DNA from: Mermis nigrescens
Lineage: Eukaryota > Nematoda > Enoplea > Mermithida > Mermithidae
Length of the DNA stretch: 64,000 bases
NCBI GenBank assembly: GCA_036768485.1
Contig: JAVLUZ010000208.1
Span: forward strand, 907,070 to 971,069
Direction of reading: 5' to 3'
Both the position numbers and the translations under genes were made by a program. Under the pieces are notes generated by a model. That model saw only the letters and a list, made by a program, of their open reading frames with translations. It was not told the origin of the DNA and searched no databases. Below are positions 12,323-24,100 of the stretch, piece after piece; within the stretch, counting starts at the first letter, position 1; each line of letters begins with the position of its first letter.

Positions 12323-13203
12323 GATGATGCTCAGATGGTTCGCTGCTTTAGGTAAAATAGGGCGTAATTTGGAATAGGAGATAAACCATGATTTCCACTT
12401 TATGCCACGATGTAGAAATGTGCAAATAGGGGGTATTGGACAAAAGTTTTTGCATAATAACATAACGTGCAAGGAATTTTTATCTATGACACCTCATGAT
12501 TTTGTTCACCTGCTGAATAATTTCCAAATTGTGGCACAGGTTCGATGGTTCTTCAACCGTACCTTTGTCCGATGTTAACTATTTTTGCACGTCGACTCAC
12601 AGCTCTTACTTTAGCTTTATTCAATCAAACCATCGCCCGCATGGAAAAATAGCCATTGTTTTCAGCAATGGCAAAGCTTTTAATTTTAATATTATTGGAG
12701 CATTCCAGCAGAGAAAAACTGAACAGGCATTGTCAGGTTACCGAATCTCTCCCAAAAATCACCGAATATGTTAAAAAGCGGAAAATCTACACGATAATTT
12801 TCTCGTACAAAAAGCTTGTCGAGAGTTTAGGATCCGTTCGTGATTGCTTTGCATGACATTTATGGTTGAGCATACTTTTTATTACAAGTTTACTCATTTT
12901 TTATTTTTTATTTTTCCACTTTACCTAAAAATTTGTATTCTGCTTTAGTAATCTAGTAATCCCGATACGTGGCGGCAAGAAAATTCTAGGGGGTTAGGAT
13001 GGGTAAAATTGCCAGAAAATGTAACTAAAAATAGAATTCTGAGGGTCTACAGTAATCTAAGGGGTTTAAACTTCTGGGGGTGCAAACCCCCCAAACCCCA
13101 CCCACGCCATGTGTGTTAATCTTTGAATATTGACCCGAATACGTACAAAATATTCGATATTCAGATGCCGAATTATATAATATCCCAAATTCTTATCTAT
13201 GTT
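12323..13203. other. Unassigned stretch with an M1 MITE fragment
   Basis: No supportable gene. An open frame at 12529-12774 has no recognisable domain and no splice partners. Positions 12963-13113 hold a short reverse-orientation M1 repeat with gtggcggcaagaaaattcta at one end and the aaaccccccaaaccccaccc block at the other. Confidence 0.45.
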
Positions 13204-13212
13204 CAATGTCAA

Positions 13213-14288
13213 GGTGAGCCAACATTAGAGTGCCCGACATTAGAGCGCGGGACATTAGAGCGTAGCCATAATAGGTGTTTTTCACGTAACTTTACAAGAC
13301 TTTTATGTTGATAAATGAAAGAATTCGCCTCTTAAAGCTTCACGGACAAAATGAGCATGCCTTTGAAAAAAGACCTACTGTATCTTACACTCGGGACTAT
13401 TTGCAATGATTTCCGATTCTGAATTAGATAGGTACGCTTTCTATTATAACGGGGCTAAGTTAACTACCTACGCATGAATATCTCGGTATCAGGAAGTGAT
13501 AAATTCATGCGGTTTCTTTTGTTTTGTAAGGCAATTTTTAAGCTTTTTCTGCACTGTTCTGGCTGCTCCTACGTAACTTTTGATGTTAAATTTTGTTAAA
13601 AAAATTTTTGAAAAGTTTTTGACATAACTTGTTTGTTACAGAAGTTATCAAAAATGCATTTTGCCTTTTAATCTGCACGTAAAATGCCAAAGCGTCGCAT
13701 ACATATATTAGCAGATAAAATAACACTTTTGGCAGAGCTGTAGAATGGTCTCGTATACAAAATATGCTGGAGGGCGCGAAGCGCCCAAGAAAATATGGTG
13801 GGGGGTTAGTGGACGCGCTGAAGGATTGCTTGATGGGGTTGGAGGCGGTGCAGCAGAAAATTGTGAGTTCTTGAAGTTCTTAAGAAACAAGATAACGATA
13901 AAAAATTAAGGATTTTAAGACACAACTAAAATTTGAATTTGAATTCACATAACTCACCTCACAAACATTTCCATTAATGATTAGCAAACTTCCATTGCAT
14001 CCACCAAGTGTGACCCTCACATTCAGGCTTTTTCTGCACGGGTCCCTGTGCACCGGTGCACAAATTCCGAAACTTTTTTCACCGATAAAATTTTTGTGCG
14101 CTCTATTTTTTACTGAAATTCTACGAGCTTGATTTTCATCCCGAAACAAGTCTATGATTTTTTTAACTCTAAGTCATTTTTATGCATAAATGACATTCTA
14201 TCTACCCGTTATTAAATTTTCTGTACAACAAAATGTCGCGCGCTCTAATGTCGGCGCTCTAATGTCGGAGCTCTAATGTCTACGTGCC
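13213..14288. mobile_element. Element Z copy 1, DNA transposon with minisatellite ends
   Basis: Starts GGTGAGCCAACATTAGAGTG and ends GCTCTAATGTCTACGTGCC, so both ends are inverted arrays of ACATTAGAGCGC words. Flanking 9-mers are caatgtcaa (13204-13212) and caatttcaa (14289-14297), an 8/9 match read as a target-site duplication. About 270 bp after the left end are shared with copies 2 and 3. No transposase frame. The 9-bp duplication and long repeat-rich ends suggest a Mutator-like non-autonomous element; hAT (8 bp) is the alternative. Confidence 0.82.
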
Positions 14289-14297
14289 CAATTTCAA

Positions 14298-15883
14298 ATA
14301 CACGATTTTTTGAGGAAAGACGACAATTGCCGAAATCTTCATAATGCGAAATCGGAGTAATTTTTCTGAGAAACTTAAACTTTTATCATATTACCCGCAT
14401 GGTATACTATATTGTAGATTAATGTGACAGATTTAATGACGAACATGCATATTCTGAATCCACGTATACCTTTGTAGCAGCAAAATAGAATCTAAGCATA
14501 TATTTAAGCATTCAGCCGCGATTCGGCTTCTACTTATTCTGTATTTAAAGTATACTTTATATTTCATGGCTTTTATGTATTATGTTTCATTAATTTTTAT
14601 TTTTTATTTGAATTTATTTATTTCTACTTTATCTCTGCTAGATAACTCTATTTCATGGCTCGTGTAAAAAGTCGTTTTAGCGCTGAATACATACATTAAA
14701 TTCGATCTATCGACCCACTAAATTCAAAGAGCGTTTGAACCTTGAATTAAAATAAAGATGTCTTAATTTATTATTTATGAATTACTTAAGGTAGTCTCCT
14801 GAAGCGATTCTGACTATACATACATATATCTATGTTTAGCACTGCATTGATATCACTATTATATAAAAATTTTCATTGTTTTGTTAAAGTAAAACTAATG
14901 TTAGCTCTTGATATGGCCGGTCTCGCGCTACTCGTCAGGAGTTATGTAGGCTGTATACTTAGTAATTGTGATCTAAACTGGTTTTTTAAAGTTTAGTAGT
15001 TGCTAAAGCTAACATGGCTTGAAAACGACAGAATTAAGAGATATCATCACTTTCCAGCACGTTTGCTCAATAATAATGATTCCCGTTTATGTTGTAGTTT
15101 TTGCCTCAATCATCCGTTGTTTCCCCCATCGTAATGTTTCCTTCTCTATCGTACTTAGGCGCCACATGCACATATTTGAATCGAAGGGCGAATCTTACCT
15201 AGCTAAATTGCAATATTATTATGGCGCAGCGTATCCATGGATAGGCAGCACTCAAATCCAGGGGGTCTAAATCGCAAAAAAGCCAATAATTTCGTTCGGG
15301 GTTCGCAACTGGAATTATGTAATTAGGGGGTCACAGCCAGAACGCTTTTCGAGCTTCCATAGCCTCTCAAACGGGTTTAAATGCTATAAGCGTAAAATTG
15401 TTAATCCACACTTTCTGATTAATATAAAGCACCTTTGTGGGAAACTACAAATTTTTATCTATTTTCACCTTTATTTAAGCTTATTTTCCCCAGAAAATTT
15501 CGTATTTTTTATCCATTCTAGGGTCTTGACCATACATGGGCAACAAGAAAATTTTGGGGGTCTGGTTGGTTGAAATCGACAAAAATTGCCAAAAATGTTA
15601 CTAATAATATAATTCTGGATATGACTAGAGTAATCTGCGGAGGAGGGGGTTCAAATTCTGGGAGAGTCAATCCCTTCAGTGAACGTGTCGTCTAGATCCA
15701 AAATCACCACTAGCATGTCTGGCCCTAACCCTTCATGTTTATGTATGACTTAATTACTATTAAAATGTCAGTGTGTATGCGGCTCTCCGGTCTATACAGA
15801 CATGCATGTGCCCCAAAATGGAAGAAAGGAGAAATTTCTGGAGAAAATTAGGCAAAATAAAAGCCAAAAATGGATGAAATTCG
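14298..15883. other. Unassigned AT-rich stretch with repeat fragments
   Basis: No exon or RNA could be supported. Positions 15520-15700 hold an M1-like fragment starting catacatgggcaacaagaaa. Positions 15780-15890 hold an M2-like fragment that forms the left flank of the next Z copy. The frame at 15019-15270 has no family features. Confidence 0.4.
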
Positions 15884-15892
15884 AAATTCTTC

Positions 15893-16756
15893 GGTGAGTT
15901 GACATTAGAGCGCAGCGAAATTAGAGCTTAGCGACATTAGAGCGCAGCGACACTAGAGCGCGCGACATTAGAGCACAGTTGTTAGATGTTTTTCACGTAA
16001 CTTTACAAAACTTATATGCTGATAAATGAAAGAATTCGCCGGATAAAGCTTCACGGACAAAATGGGCATACCTTTGAAAAAAGTCCTACTGTATCTTACA
16101 CTCGAGACTATTTGCAACGATTCATATACTTTCCGATTCTGAATTGAATACGCTTTCTATTATAACGGGCAAAGTTAATTATCTACGCATATATATCTCG
16201 GAAATTAGAAATCCATTAGAAAGTGCATTTAGAGCTTCAAAATAATGTTCTAAAATGACACCAGCGCTGTAGGTGTTAGAAAACAGATCAGTCTACTCCA
16301 TTGCACAAAAGATGTTGAAATTGACGTCAAAATTATTATTAAATAAGTAACATCTACAACTTTAAAACTAGCATAGCAAGGGGTCGTTTGGAGACACTGT
16401 TCTGCAGAACATTCATCTCACTTTCTATTGTAATAAACCGCATTGCACAAAACCCACCGGTTCAAAAGCTATTGATGCTTTCCAGACTTTTTCAAAGGCA
16501 GGTTCGTCTTGTCCGTTGAGCTTTAACCGGCGAATTCATTCATTTATCAGCATAAAAGTTTTTTATGAAGTTACGTGAAAAACATTTTTTATGGCTGCGC
16601 TTTAATGTCGCGTGCTCTAGATGTCGTTGCGCTCTAATGTCGCGCGTTATAATGTCGTTGCGCTCTAATGTCGTTAGAGCCCTAGTGTCGCGCTTCTAGT
16701 GTCGCTGCGCTCTAATGTCGGAGCTCTAATGTCGTGCGCTCTGATGTCTGCGTGCC
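15893..16756. mobile_element. Element Z copy 2, with the longest inverted repeats
   Basis: Flanked by aaattcttc (15884-15892) and aaattctta (16757-16765), an 8/9 target duplication. The left end shares the roughly 270-bp block of copies 1 and 3. Uniquely, the right side (about 16490-16600) is an inverted copy of that block, including the cgtgaaaaacattt and tttatcagcataaaag words, so the inverted repeat exceeds 170 bp. The right terminal array (16604-16756) has about ten degenerate CTCTAATGTCG units, expanded relative to the other copies. Confidence 0.83.
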
Positions 16757-16765
16757 AAATTCTTA

Positions 16766-18016
16766 AAACGTGCTTGAAAATGACCAGAAATTGCGGAATA
16801 TCATTGGTTTAATGCTATTTTAGCATTCATAGCACCTTCCAGTTCTTGAGGTAATCCTTGCACATCAAAAAGATTACTTTCTAGCCCCTCTCCAGGTCGG
16901 CCATACTCTGCATCTATGCTGCTATGGCATGAAAAAGTCGCCCTTTTGAAGTTTTAGCTGCTCTTCTGCATTTGTAAGGTTTTTGTCGCACGTGAAATTC
17001 ACGTGCGCAAGGAGTAGTCGAGTACTTACGTAGTTGGTTAAGCGCGTGCAGACAGGGGCGTAATATTACTTTTTAAATCCCCCGCGTTAAAGTGCGTTCT
17101 GCGGCCGCGTTCAGGCGAATTTATGCGTTCCGCCCGTCTATGAAAATTCATGCTCTGCGTACGTATATGCAAATTTGTATCTTATATAAATGACCGTTTG
17201 GTGGACAAATCAATCACTTGTTTATGTCTCTTAAGCTTATTTATTTCATTGATTTAACGTTATAATCTACCGACCTGTTGATCAAGAAATCGGTTGATTC
17301 CAGCAAATAAAAAGTCAGAATTTAAAACTATTCTCTCTTGCTTACGTATTCTTAATAGGGAAGTGACTACTGGCTGATTCCCGCAGAAACCTGGCTGACC
17401 CTCAGAATTTCCGATTTTTTTCTAGAAAAATTGAGAAAGTATGCCTCTTGTGCGTTTTTAGCGACATTCGGCTCGAAATACCAAATTTTAGCCAATTTTA
17501 ACCATTTTTTCATTTTCGTTAAATTTTTCGAATTTTTATATGTTCATTCATTTTAAGGAATGAACGTTGTCAATAAAAATTAAGAAATGTTTGTTTAACC
17601 ATAATTTTTAGCTCAAAAGCGCACTTTTTCGGCTCAAAACACTCTCTGCCTAACTTTGACACACTTTACGACGCTTCTCGCCAAATTTTCGGACAACTGA
17701 AGAAACTTAAGCACTTTTTCACGCAAAATTACAAGAAATATAGATTTTTCCGGAAAAAATTATGCGTAGAATCATTTTGAATAAAAGCAGACAAGTCAAA
17801 ACGGCAAAAAACGTTAGCTTTTGCAAGCGAATACTGGTTTTTTCGACCTTTTTTTGACTTTTTTTGAGAAAAGTTGGGTAACCGCCGCAGTATGTAAAGT
17901 TGGATTCGTCACTGTCAAGGACCATAATACTTAAGCAGGGGCGGATTTAAGGGGGACGGGGGTGCGGCCGCCCCCGTCATTGGCCATAAGTAGTTGACGA
18001 GATAAAGAATCAATAT
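16766..18016. other. Unassigned stretch with a locally GC-richer patch
   Basis: No gene could be supported. Positions 17050-17160 are unusually GC-rich for the window (cccccgcgttaaag, gcggccgcgttcagg) and a tatataaatgacc TATA-like word follows near 17184, so a promoter is conceivable. No coding exon was found downstream. Positions 17400-17930 carry degenerate repeat sequence. Confidence 0.35.
16987..17007. promoter_or_regulatory. Perfect 21-bp palindrome with two CACGTG cores
   Basis: CGCACGTGAA-A-TTCACGTGCG is a perfect inverted repeat around one central A, with an E-box/G-box CACGTG in each half. It lies just upstream of a GC-rich patch. A bHLH-factor site is possible; chance or a transposon relic is also possible. 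Confidence 0.35.
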
Positions 18017-18025
18017 GTTATTTTC

Positions 18026-18972
18026 GGGGAGCCGACATTAGAGCGCAGCGACACTAGAGCACAGCCATAATAGATATAGGTATTTCACGTAACTTTACAA
18101 AATTTTTATGCTGATAAATGAAAGAATTCGCCGGTAAAAGCTTCACGGACAAAAGGAGCGTGCCTTTGAAAAAAGTCCTACTGTATCTTACACTCGAGAC
18201 TAATTGCAACGGTTCATATACTTCCCGATTCAGAATTGGATACGCTTTCTATTATAACGCGGCAAAGTTAACTACCTACGCGTAAATATCTCGGCATAGG
18301 TAGTGATAAATGCATGCGGTTTCTTTTGTTTCGTAAAGCAATGAACAGACTTTTGAATTCTTTCTTTACTTTCTGGTTTAGTTGCACACTGGTTGATTTA
18401 GTGGATGTACGAAAGCAGAAATTTTGACTTTTTTACTCACCTCTGGAAAAAGGACAGTAACCTTGGAAGCAGTAGGTTTTGTGTAACGCCATTATACCCT
18501 CCTTAATAAAATGGTTATAATTTTATTACCCAATATGCAAAGACGAATAGTTATTTATTAAAAAAATACGAAAAACGGAAGAAATAAAAGAAAACAGCTT
18601 CAAATTATCAATGTTTATGGTCTGAAGAAGGGTACGAGATTCGTGGTCAAATTTTTCCCAGACATTGTCTCTTAAATAGTAAATAGTTATCTTTCGTTCC
18701 TCCCTTCGTGATTGCACAAACACATCATTCATGTTTAAAGGATTAAAGTAATAAAAAAATAGTTACCAGCCACTTGTTAACCAAACAAGAAATTTAACGG
18801 ATTTTCGTAATGTGTGCTAGGTATATTTTTGTAAACCAATTGTTAGAAACAAAAAATTAAAAATTTTTTCGTGAGAAAGGAAAAGTCTATGTCTGCCTCC
18901 ATGACGCACCATTGTAACTGACTACACTTTAATGTCGGCGCTCTTATGTCAGTGCTCTAATGTCGGCGTGCC
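18026..18972. mobile_element. Element Z copy 3
   Basis: Begins GGGGAGCCGACATTAGAGCG and ends GCTCTAATGTCGGCGTGCC. Flanking 9-mers are gttattttc (18017-18025) and gttatttgc (18973-18981), again 8/9. It shares the cgtaactttacaaaa to tatctcgg subterminal block with copies 1 and 2, then diverges in its interior. No coding capacity seen. Confidence 0.82.
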
Positions 18973-18981
18973 GTTATTTGC

Positions 18982-21114
18982 AATAATTTTTGGCCATCAG
19001 TGATTTTTATTTGATTTATTATTTTTTGATTCCGGCGCTTCGCGCCAAATAATTCATTTATTTATTTTCTTGGCGACCTAGAAGCCATTTGTTGCTAATG
19101 GACAATATTTTTAAACATTTCAAGTGCAGAAACAGCTATTTAATCATAGATTTATTCTATTTTCATGTATAACTTTCTGAAATTTTCGACGTTCCGCGTC
19201 AAATGCCGCAAATACAAGAAATCGAGCAGTAAATCAAGCTTTTGAACGTGTTTTCGCCTAATTTTCTCGAATTTTCGGGCGCGTCGCACCGTATTTTTGC
19301 TGATATCAAAATGATTTAACAATGTTTCAGCACAAAATTGTAGAAAATTTCGAAATTTTTCGAAAACATTTTGCGTCAACAGTGATTTTAAATAAAAGAA
19401 AACAACGTAAAACGCTGAAAAGACGCTATTTCACACCTGAAGGGCAAATTTTCGGACCTATTTTTGACTGTTTTATGAATAGTAGGGGTACCGCTCCCTT
19501 CCTAAGAAAATCGTAGATCCGCCCTCGTACTTAAGTACCCTTCCACTTATTGCATTTTTTGTATAGCGTATTTGCAGAAAATATACTAATAACATTATAT
19601 ATACATATGTATCAAATACCAAAAATATGCTCGCATTATATTTTAAATGAAAAAGAGAACAGAGCTTACACGAAATAATAGGCTTACATAAAGCATTTGC
19701 CTCTAAACATCAATTTACCGTTTCGGGGATGGGCTGATAGCTTCCCATTCGAATAATCTTGTTTAGATATGCACAAGAACGATTAAACTATGTGTCAGAA
19801 CGACAATGTCTGTAAAATGTTACAGCTAAAAAGATTATCCATGCTTTGAGCTGTGAAGTTTTATAAGACCAGAAATTTGCAATCAGTAAAAAATTTCACA
19901 GATCAGAAATTTTCAATCACTTCAAAAACTTTTTAGAGCGTAATGTCAAATTTCAAGAAACAGGTGTAAAGACCACACGTTGGCTTGGGGAGGGCTTAAT
20001 CTTCCAAAAACGTTAGACCCCATAACTTAAGTTTCGATATTCTTGTGATTTTTGAACTTCCTCCCTATCCAGACCCTATCTTATCAAAATTTGGTCGCTG
20101 CCTATGCATGGTACTCGTAACAGCGAAGGTGCACGGTACTCGTAACAGCGAAGGTAGAAGTATATACAGGAAAATATTGTGAAGTTCTTCAACCTAAGAA
20201 TAAAAAAAATTTGTCTTGAAGCGTTCGCAGCAAGTCTACGATCCACAATATCGATTTTGTAGCCTTTCGTAGAACTTTTACTTTTATATGTGCGCAAAAA
20301 CCAAATTTTGCATAAAAACTTAGAAAAAATGGATAAAATGATGAGGTAATTGAAAACATCAAATAATAATTTAGAATAAAAAGAGAGTACGAGCGAAGTT
20401 CTACATACGCAGATCTCGATTGTATCTAAAATGAATTTCCTAATTCAGTCGGTCCAAACTTAAGGCAGCGAACTGAATTTCTGAATTTCGAATGAATTTG
20501 CAAATTTCGAAACGCATAAAATATTATTTTTAGAGTCTTCAGTTGACAGACATAGAGCGATTGCTTAGCTTTTTCTGAAAATAAGTCACGCTGGCCCAAT
20601 TTCTGTTTTGTCAGCAAATTGTATTTACCTGGTGTTCCGTATTTTCTAACCTTCGCTTGACATCGTGTCAAAGTTTTTCGAATGATTTTTCCAATATACT
20701 ACACGACTGAAAAACCAATTTATATCGTTTCCATTAAAAAAATGCAATTAGTAAAAAGGAACCTAGCTCACACACCTAATTTTGAAACATTTTATCCGGC
20801 GATAAGCGCTTTTTTCGTCTATATAATTTTTAGTTCCGATCCGAAAATAATAATTTTGGGAAAGATAAGGGTCGCTGAGCCGGCCACTACAGGGCAAAAA
20901 AGTAATTTAAGAATCAGAACAGAAAAATTTTCTTTCAATTTTGACTGACGCGTTTTTTGCGAGTCTGACCCCCTTATCAACGTTGCTCTATATTTAGCAC
21001 CGTTATCTTAACCTGCGAGGGTATAAAACTGGGTGAAAACCCGATTTTGCCACATTCAACGACTTACGACCGCATTTATTCCTGTCTACAACATTTCTTG
21101 TTAAAATATTTCAG
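18982..21114. other. Intergenic stretch upstream of the desaturase
   Basis: No gene could be supported. It contains a ccggcgcttcgcgcc hairpin near 19033 and a short direct repeat of atggtactcgtaacagcgaa at 20106-20150. Non-coding 5' exons and the promoter of the desaturase should lie here; a splice acceptor ttaaaatatttcag ends at 21114. Confidence 0.4.
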
Positions 21115-21126
21115 GTACAGTATAAG

Positions 21127-24100
21127 ATGGAGCCTCATTTGTCTCCTAGATGCGAAATTGATGAAGCCGACCTTTCTGGCGAAACCGACAATTATCACGA
21201 TGAAAGAAGGACAGCCATTATCAGTGAGTTTGCCCCATGCAAATAATTCAGACTTAAATAATTTTTTTATCTAGGAAATAAATAATATAAAATAAATTGA
21301 ATCAATCAATCAGGCAGAAGGAAACATTTTCTGGAAAAATAAGGCGAAATCAAGGTCAAAACTACTTAAACCAAAAATTTTCAAGTGCTAAAAATTTTAA
21401 TCTTTGAGTCGTTTGTACGATATTTTAGCATTCTTCACTGAAAGTGTACATCAGAAACTATTCTTTGTAAAGTAAATCCCGTTTTTGAAACTTAATTCGG
21501 TTTTTCCGTACGCATTTGACAATTTCAGATGTTTTGCTACAGAAAATTTTTAAATTTTTTTTGTTGGAAAGCGTCGTACACTAAAACCGTTCAAGTTACC
21601 AGTTTAGGAAAGTATATCGGAATTCTGAGGTACTTACTTGACCCGATTAATACGAATGCACATTTTTTATTTGATGTTTAGCTATAAATTTGCAAAATCG
21701 ATAATTTGAAAGAATTTCGTAAACGTTGGGCCCTGTCTTCACTTAAGAAAAAGTTACCTAAAAATTTATAGCTGGGTAGTAAATTTAACGAAGTGAAGTA
21801 TGGTTTAAAGGTATTCTGAGGGGCTTAGGAGCATAGGTGGGCAGCACCGAAATTCTGGAAGGGATGAAAACATTTTTAAAGGTCAAAAAATTGTCTTAAA
21901 AATGGTCGTTAGGCGAAAAAACTCCATTTTTCGACGTTTCTCATCGAGCACTATCCAATGGCATCAAAAAATCGCTAATGGGGGCGGTATTTTGATTTCT
22001 GGGGGTTGAGTATTTCAACTTCTGGGGGGCGCATACCCCCCAAACCCCCACGCCCATGTGTGCTTAGGAGTCGCATATTTCAAGTAAGCGTTTTAAGTGA
22101 AGAATGAACTTCAGAAAAATTTTCTATGGGTGCACAGCTTGACCCATCTGGAAATATATAGAAAATTAATTAGTGTGCTTTTCAGAGCCTAAATGAGACT
22201 TTTAAGACTGGAATAAGTGCTAAAATAGCGTTAAAACTTCGTTATTCCGAAGTTTTTGGTCATTTCTACTTATGAAGAAAGTTTTCGATTTTTTATCCAT
22301 TTTAGGCCTTTATTATGCCTTATTCCCCCACAAAATTTACCATTTTTTACATCCCGAGGAAGGGGGAGCTAAACTTCACTGAATTCCTAAGTGCATGACT
22401 GGTCGGTACCGTTTTTCCTGTCACGAGATTTTTCATCGTACAAGTCTGGTTATAAACTAAATCTGACTTGCTCGTTTATAAGACCGTGAATCTACTACAA
22501 TTGCGCGATGAAATGATATCTCAAAAAATAAAGAAATAGCACAAATTATGAAGAAATTTAAATAAATAGAATTAAAAAATGACTCAAAGGACTTAAATAA
22601 AATTTTAAAACAAAATATAAGACATACTGTTAAAAATAAATATTTTATTTAAATAAACAATAAGCGCCTCGACGATCAATTCGTTTCTGAGTAATCAACA
22701 ATGTTCGGCTGAGGCTTAATTTAATTTAGATCTAATTTAATTTGATTTAGTGTGATTTAATTTAATTGAACTTTATTTTCAGATAAACATCCGGAACTGC
22801 GTAGCCTAATGCAGTTGGCCGATCCTTCTTTTAAATTCGTCCTAATAGCCTGCATGATTACACACCTGATTTTCGCCTATGCCGTACGAAACGAACCTAT
22901 TTGGGTGGTCGTTTTAGCGGGTCTTACAATAGGTATGTCCCAAAAATAAATATGTAGCAATAAGATTAATTTAATACAATTAGAGCAGTTATGACTGAAT
23001 TTTGGTCGAATTTTTAATAACCTCTTAATAATTTTTAGTTTATTTTTTATTGCATCTTTATTTTTTAAATTATTCTCACTTTTAATTATTTTTATTATTT
23101 TAAACTTTTTTAAATTTCTTTTCAGTTTCATTCTTTCTATCATACTCTTTTTTGTATTCAATTTAAGATGTCCATTGTAAGCTTCTCAAATAGGCACAAC
23201 GGCCCTGTAACACGCATAAGTGTTCTTGGGAAGTTAAGCGAATTTGACACCAGAATGGCCGCTTTTTGAGGAGTTGTAAATGATATATTATTTTATGAGT
23301 TTTTATCTAAAATTTGGCTCAAAATGTCAAATTTTCGACACCTATCGCCGTATACGTTCAATTTACTCAATTTTTTCTAAATTTTTCGAATTTGTTAATG
23401 TTCTGATATGCTCGGGGGAACGAACACCTTCTGAAACGCCCATGAAACAGTGCCTTCGACACGCATCCATGGTTCGTAAACCCAAAAAAAGACACTTTTA
23501 ACTTATTGATGAAGTTACCTTTTGCTCAAGATGAAGCGTAGAAAAACGAAAGCTTAGAAAAACTTAAAGCTAAAAACTCAAAGTCGAAAGCTTATTTGGC
23601 CACAAAAATTGTTTTTCCGTTTTCTAGGCATACTTTTCGCCTGCCCTATAACAAATTCGTTGCACGAAATAGTGCACGAATTGGGCTTCGAGCGGAACCC
23701 GGAAGCGAATAAGATTTTTGGCCTTTTGGCAAATCTACCCCTGCTTTGGCCCTTATACGGCGCTTACCACAAGTCTCATCGAAATCATCACACGTATCTC
23801 GGCACCGATTTAGACATCAAGTACGCGAGTGTGGAGGAAACGCTCGAACACGACCAAAACATTTTCACACGACTCCACTTCTTGCTTATGCATCCTATTC
23901 ACAGCGTAACCAGGTGCTTTTAGACGTGTTTTTCATATTCGGCACGGTAATCGTATGGTCAAATTTGTTGATGCAGTGTATGTAAAAAATTTCTGACTTC
24001 TTGCGATTTTCTGAAATTTCCTAAAAAATTTTCGGAGCATTTTTAGCCTGGAGTTCCGAGGGCAGCCAAAAGCTTCCTATTCCGATTTGCCTTTTTTGGC

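Noticed and set aside
12529..12774. 81-codon open frame as a gene
   Set aside because: No recognisable features, no splice context, and an overlapping frame of similar length.
15893..16756. CRISPR-like or satellite array at the ACATTAGAGCGC repeats
   Set aside because: Units occur as inverted terminal arrays bounded by target duplications; a transposon explains them.
23746..23985. Alternative continuation of desaturase exon 3 in another frame (LLDVFFIFGTVIV)
   Set aside because: The GT donor at 23914 joins to 25062 in matching phase and gives the right length and family alignment; the continuation would require a frameshift.
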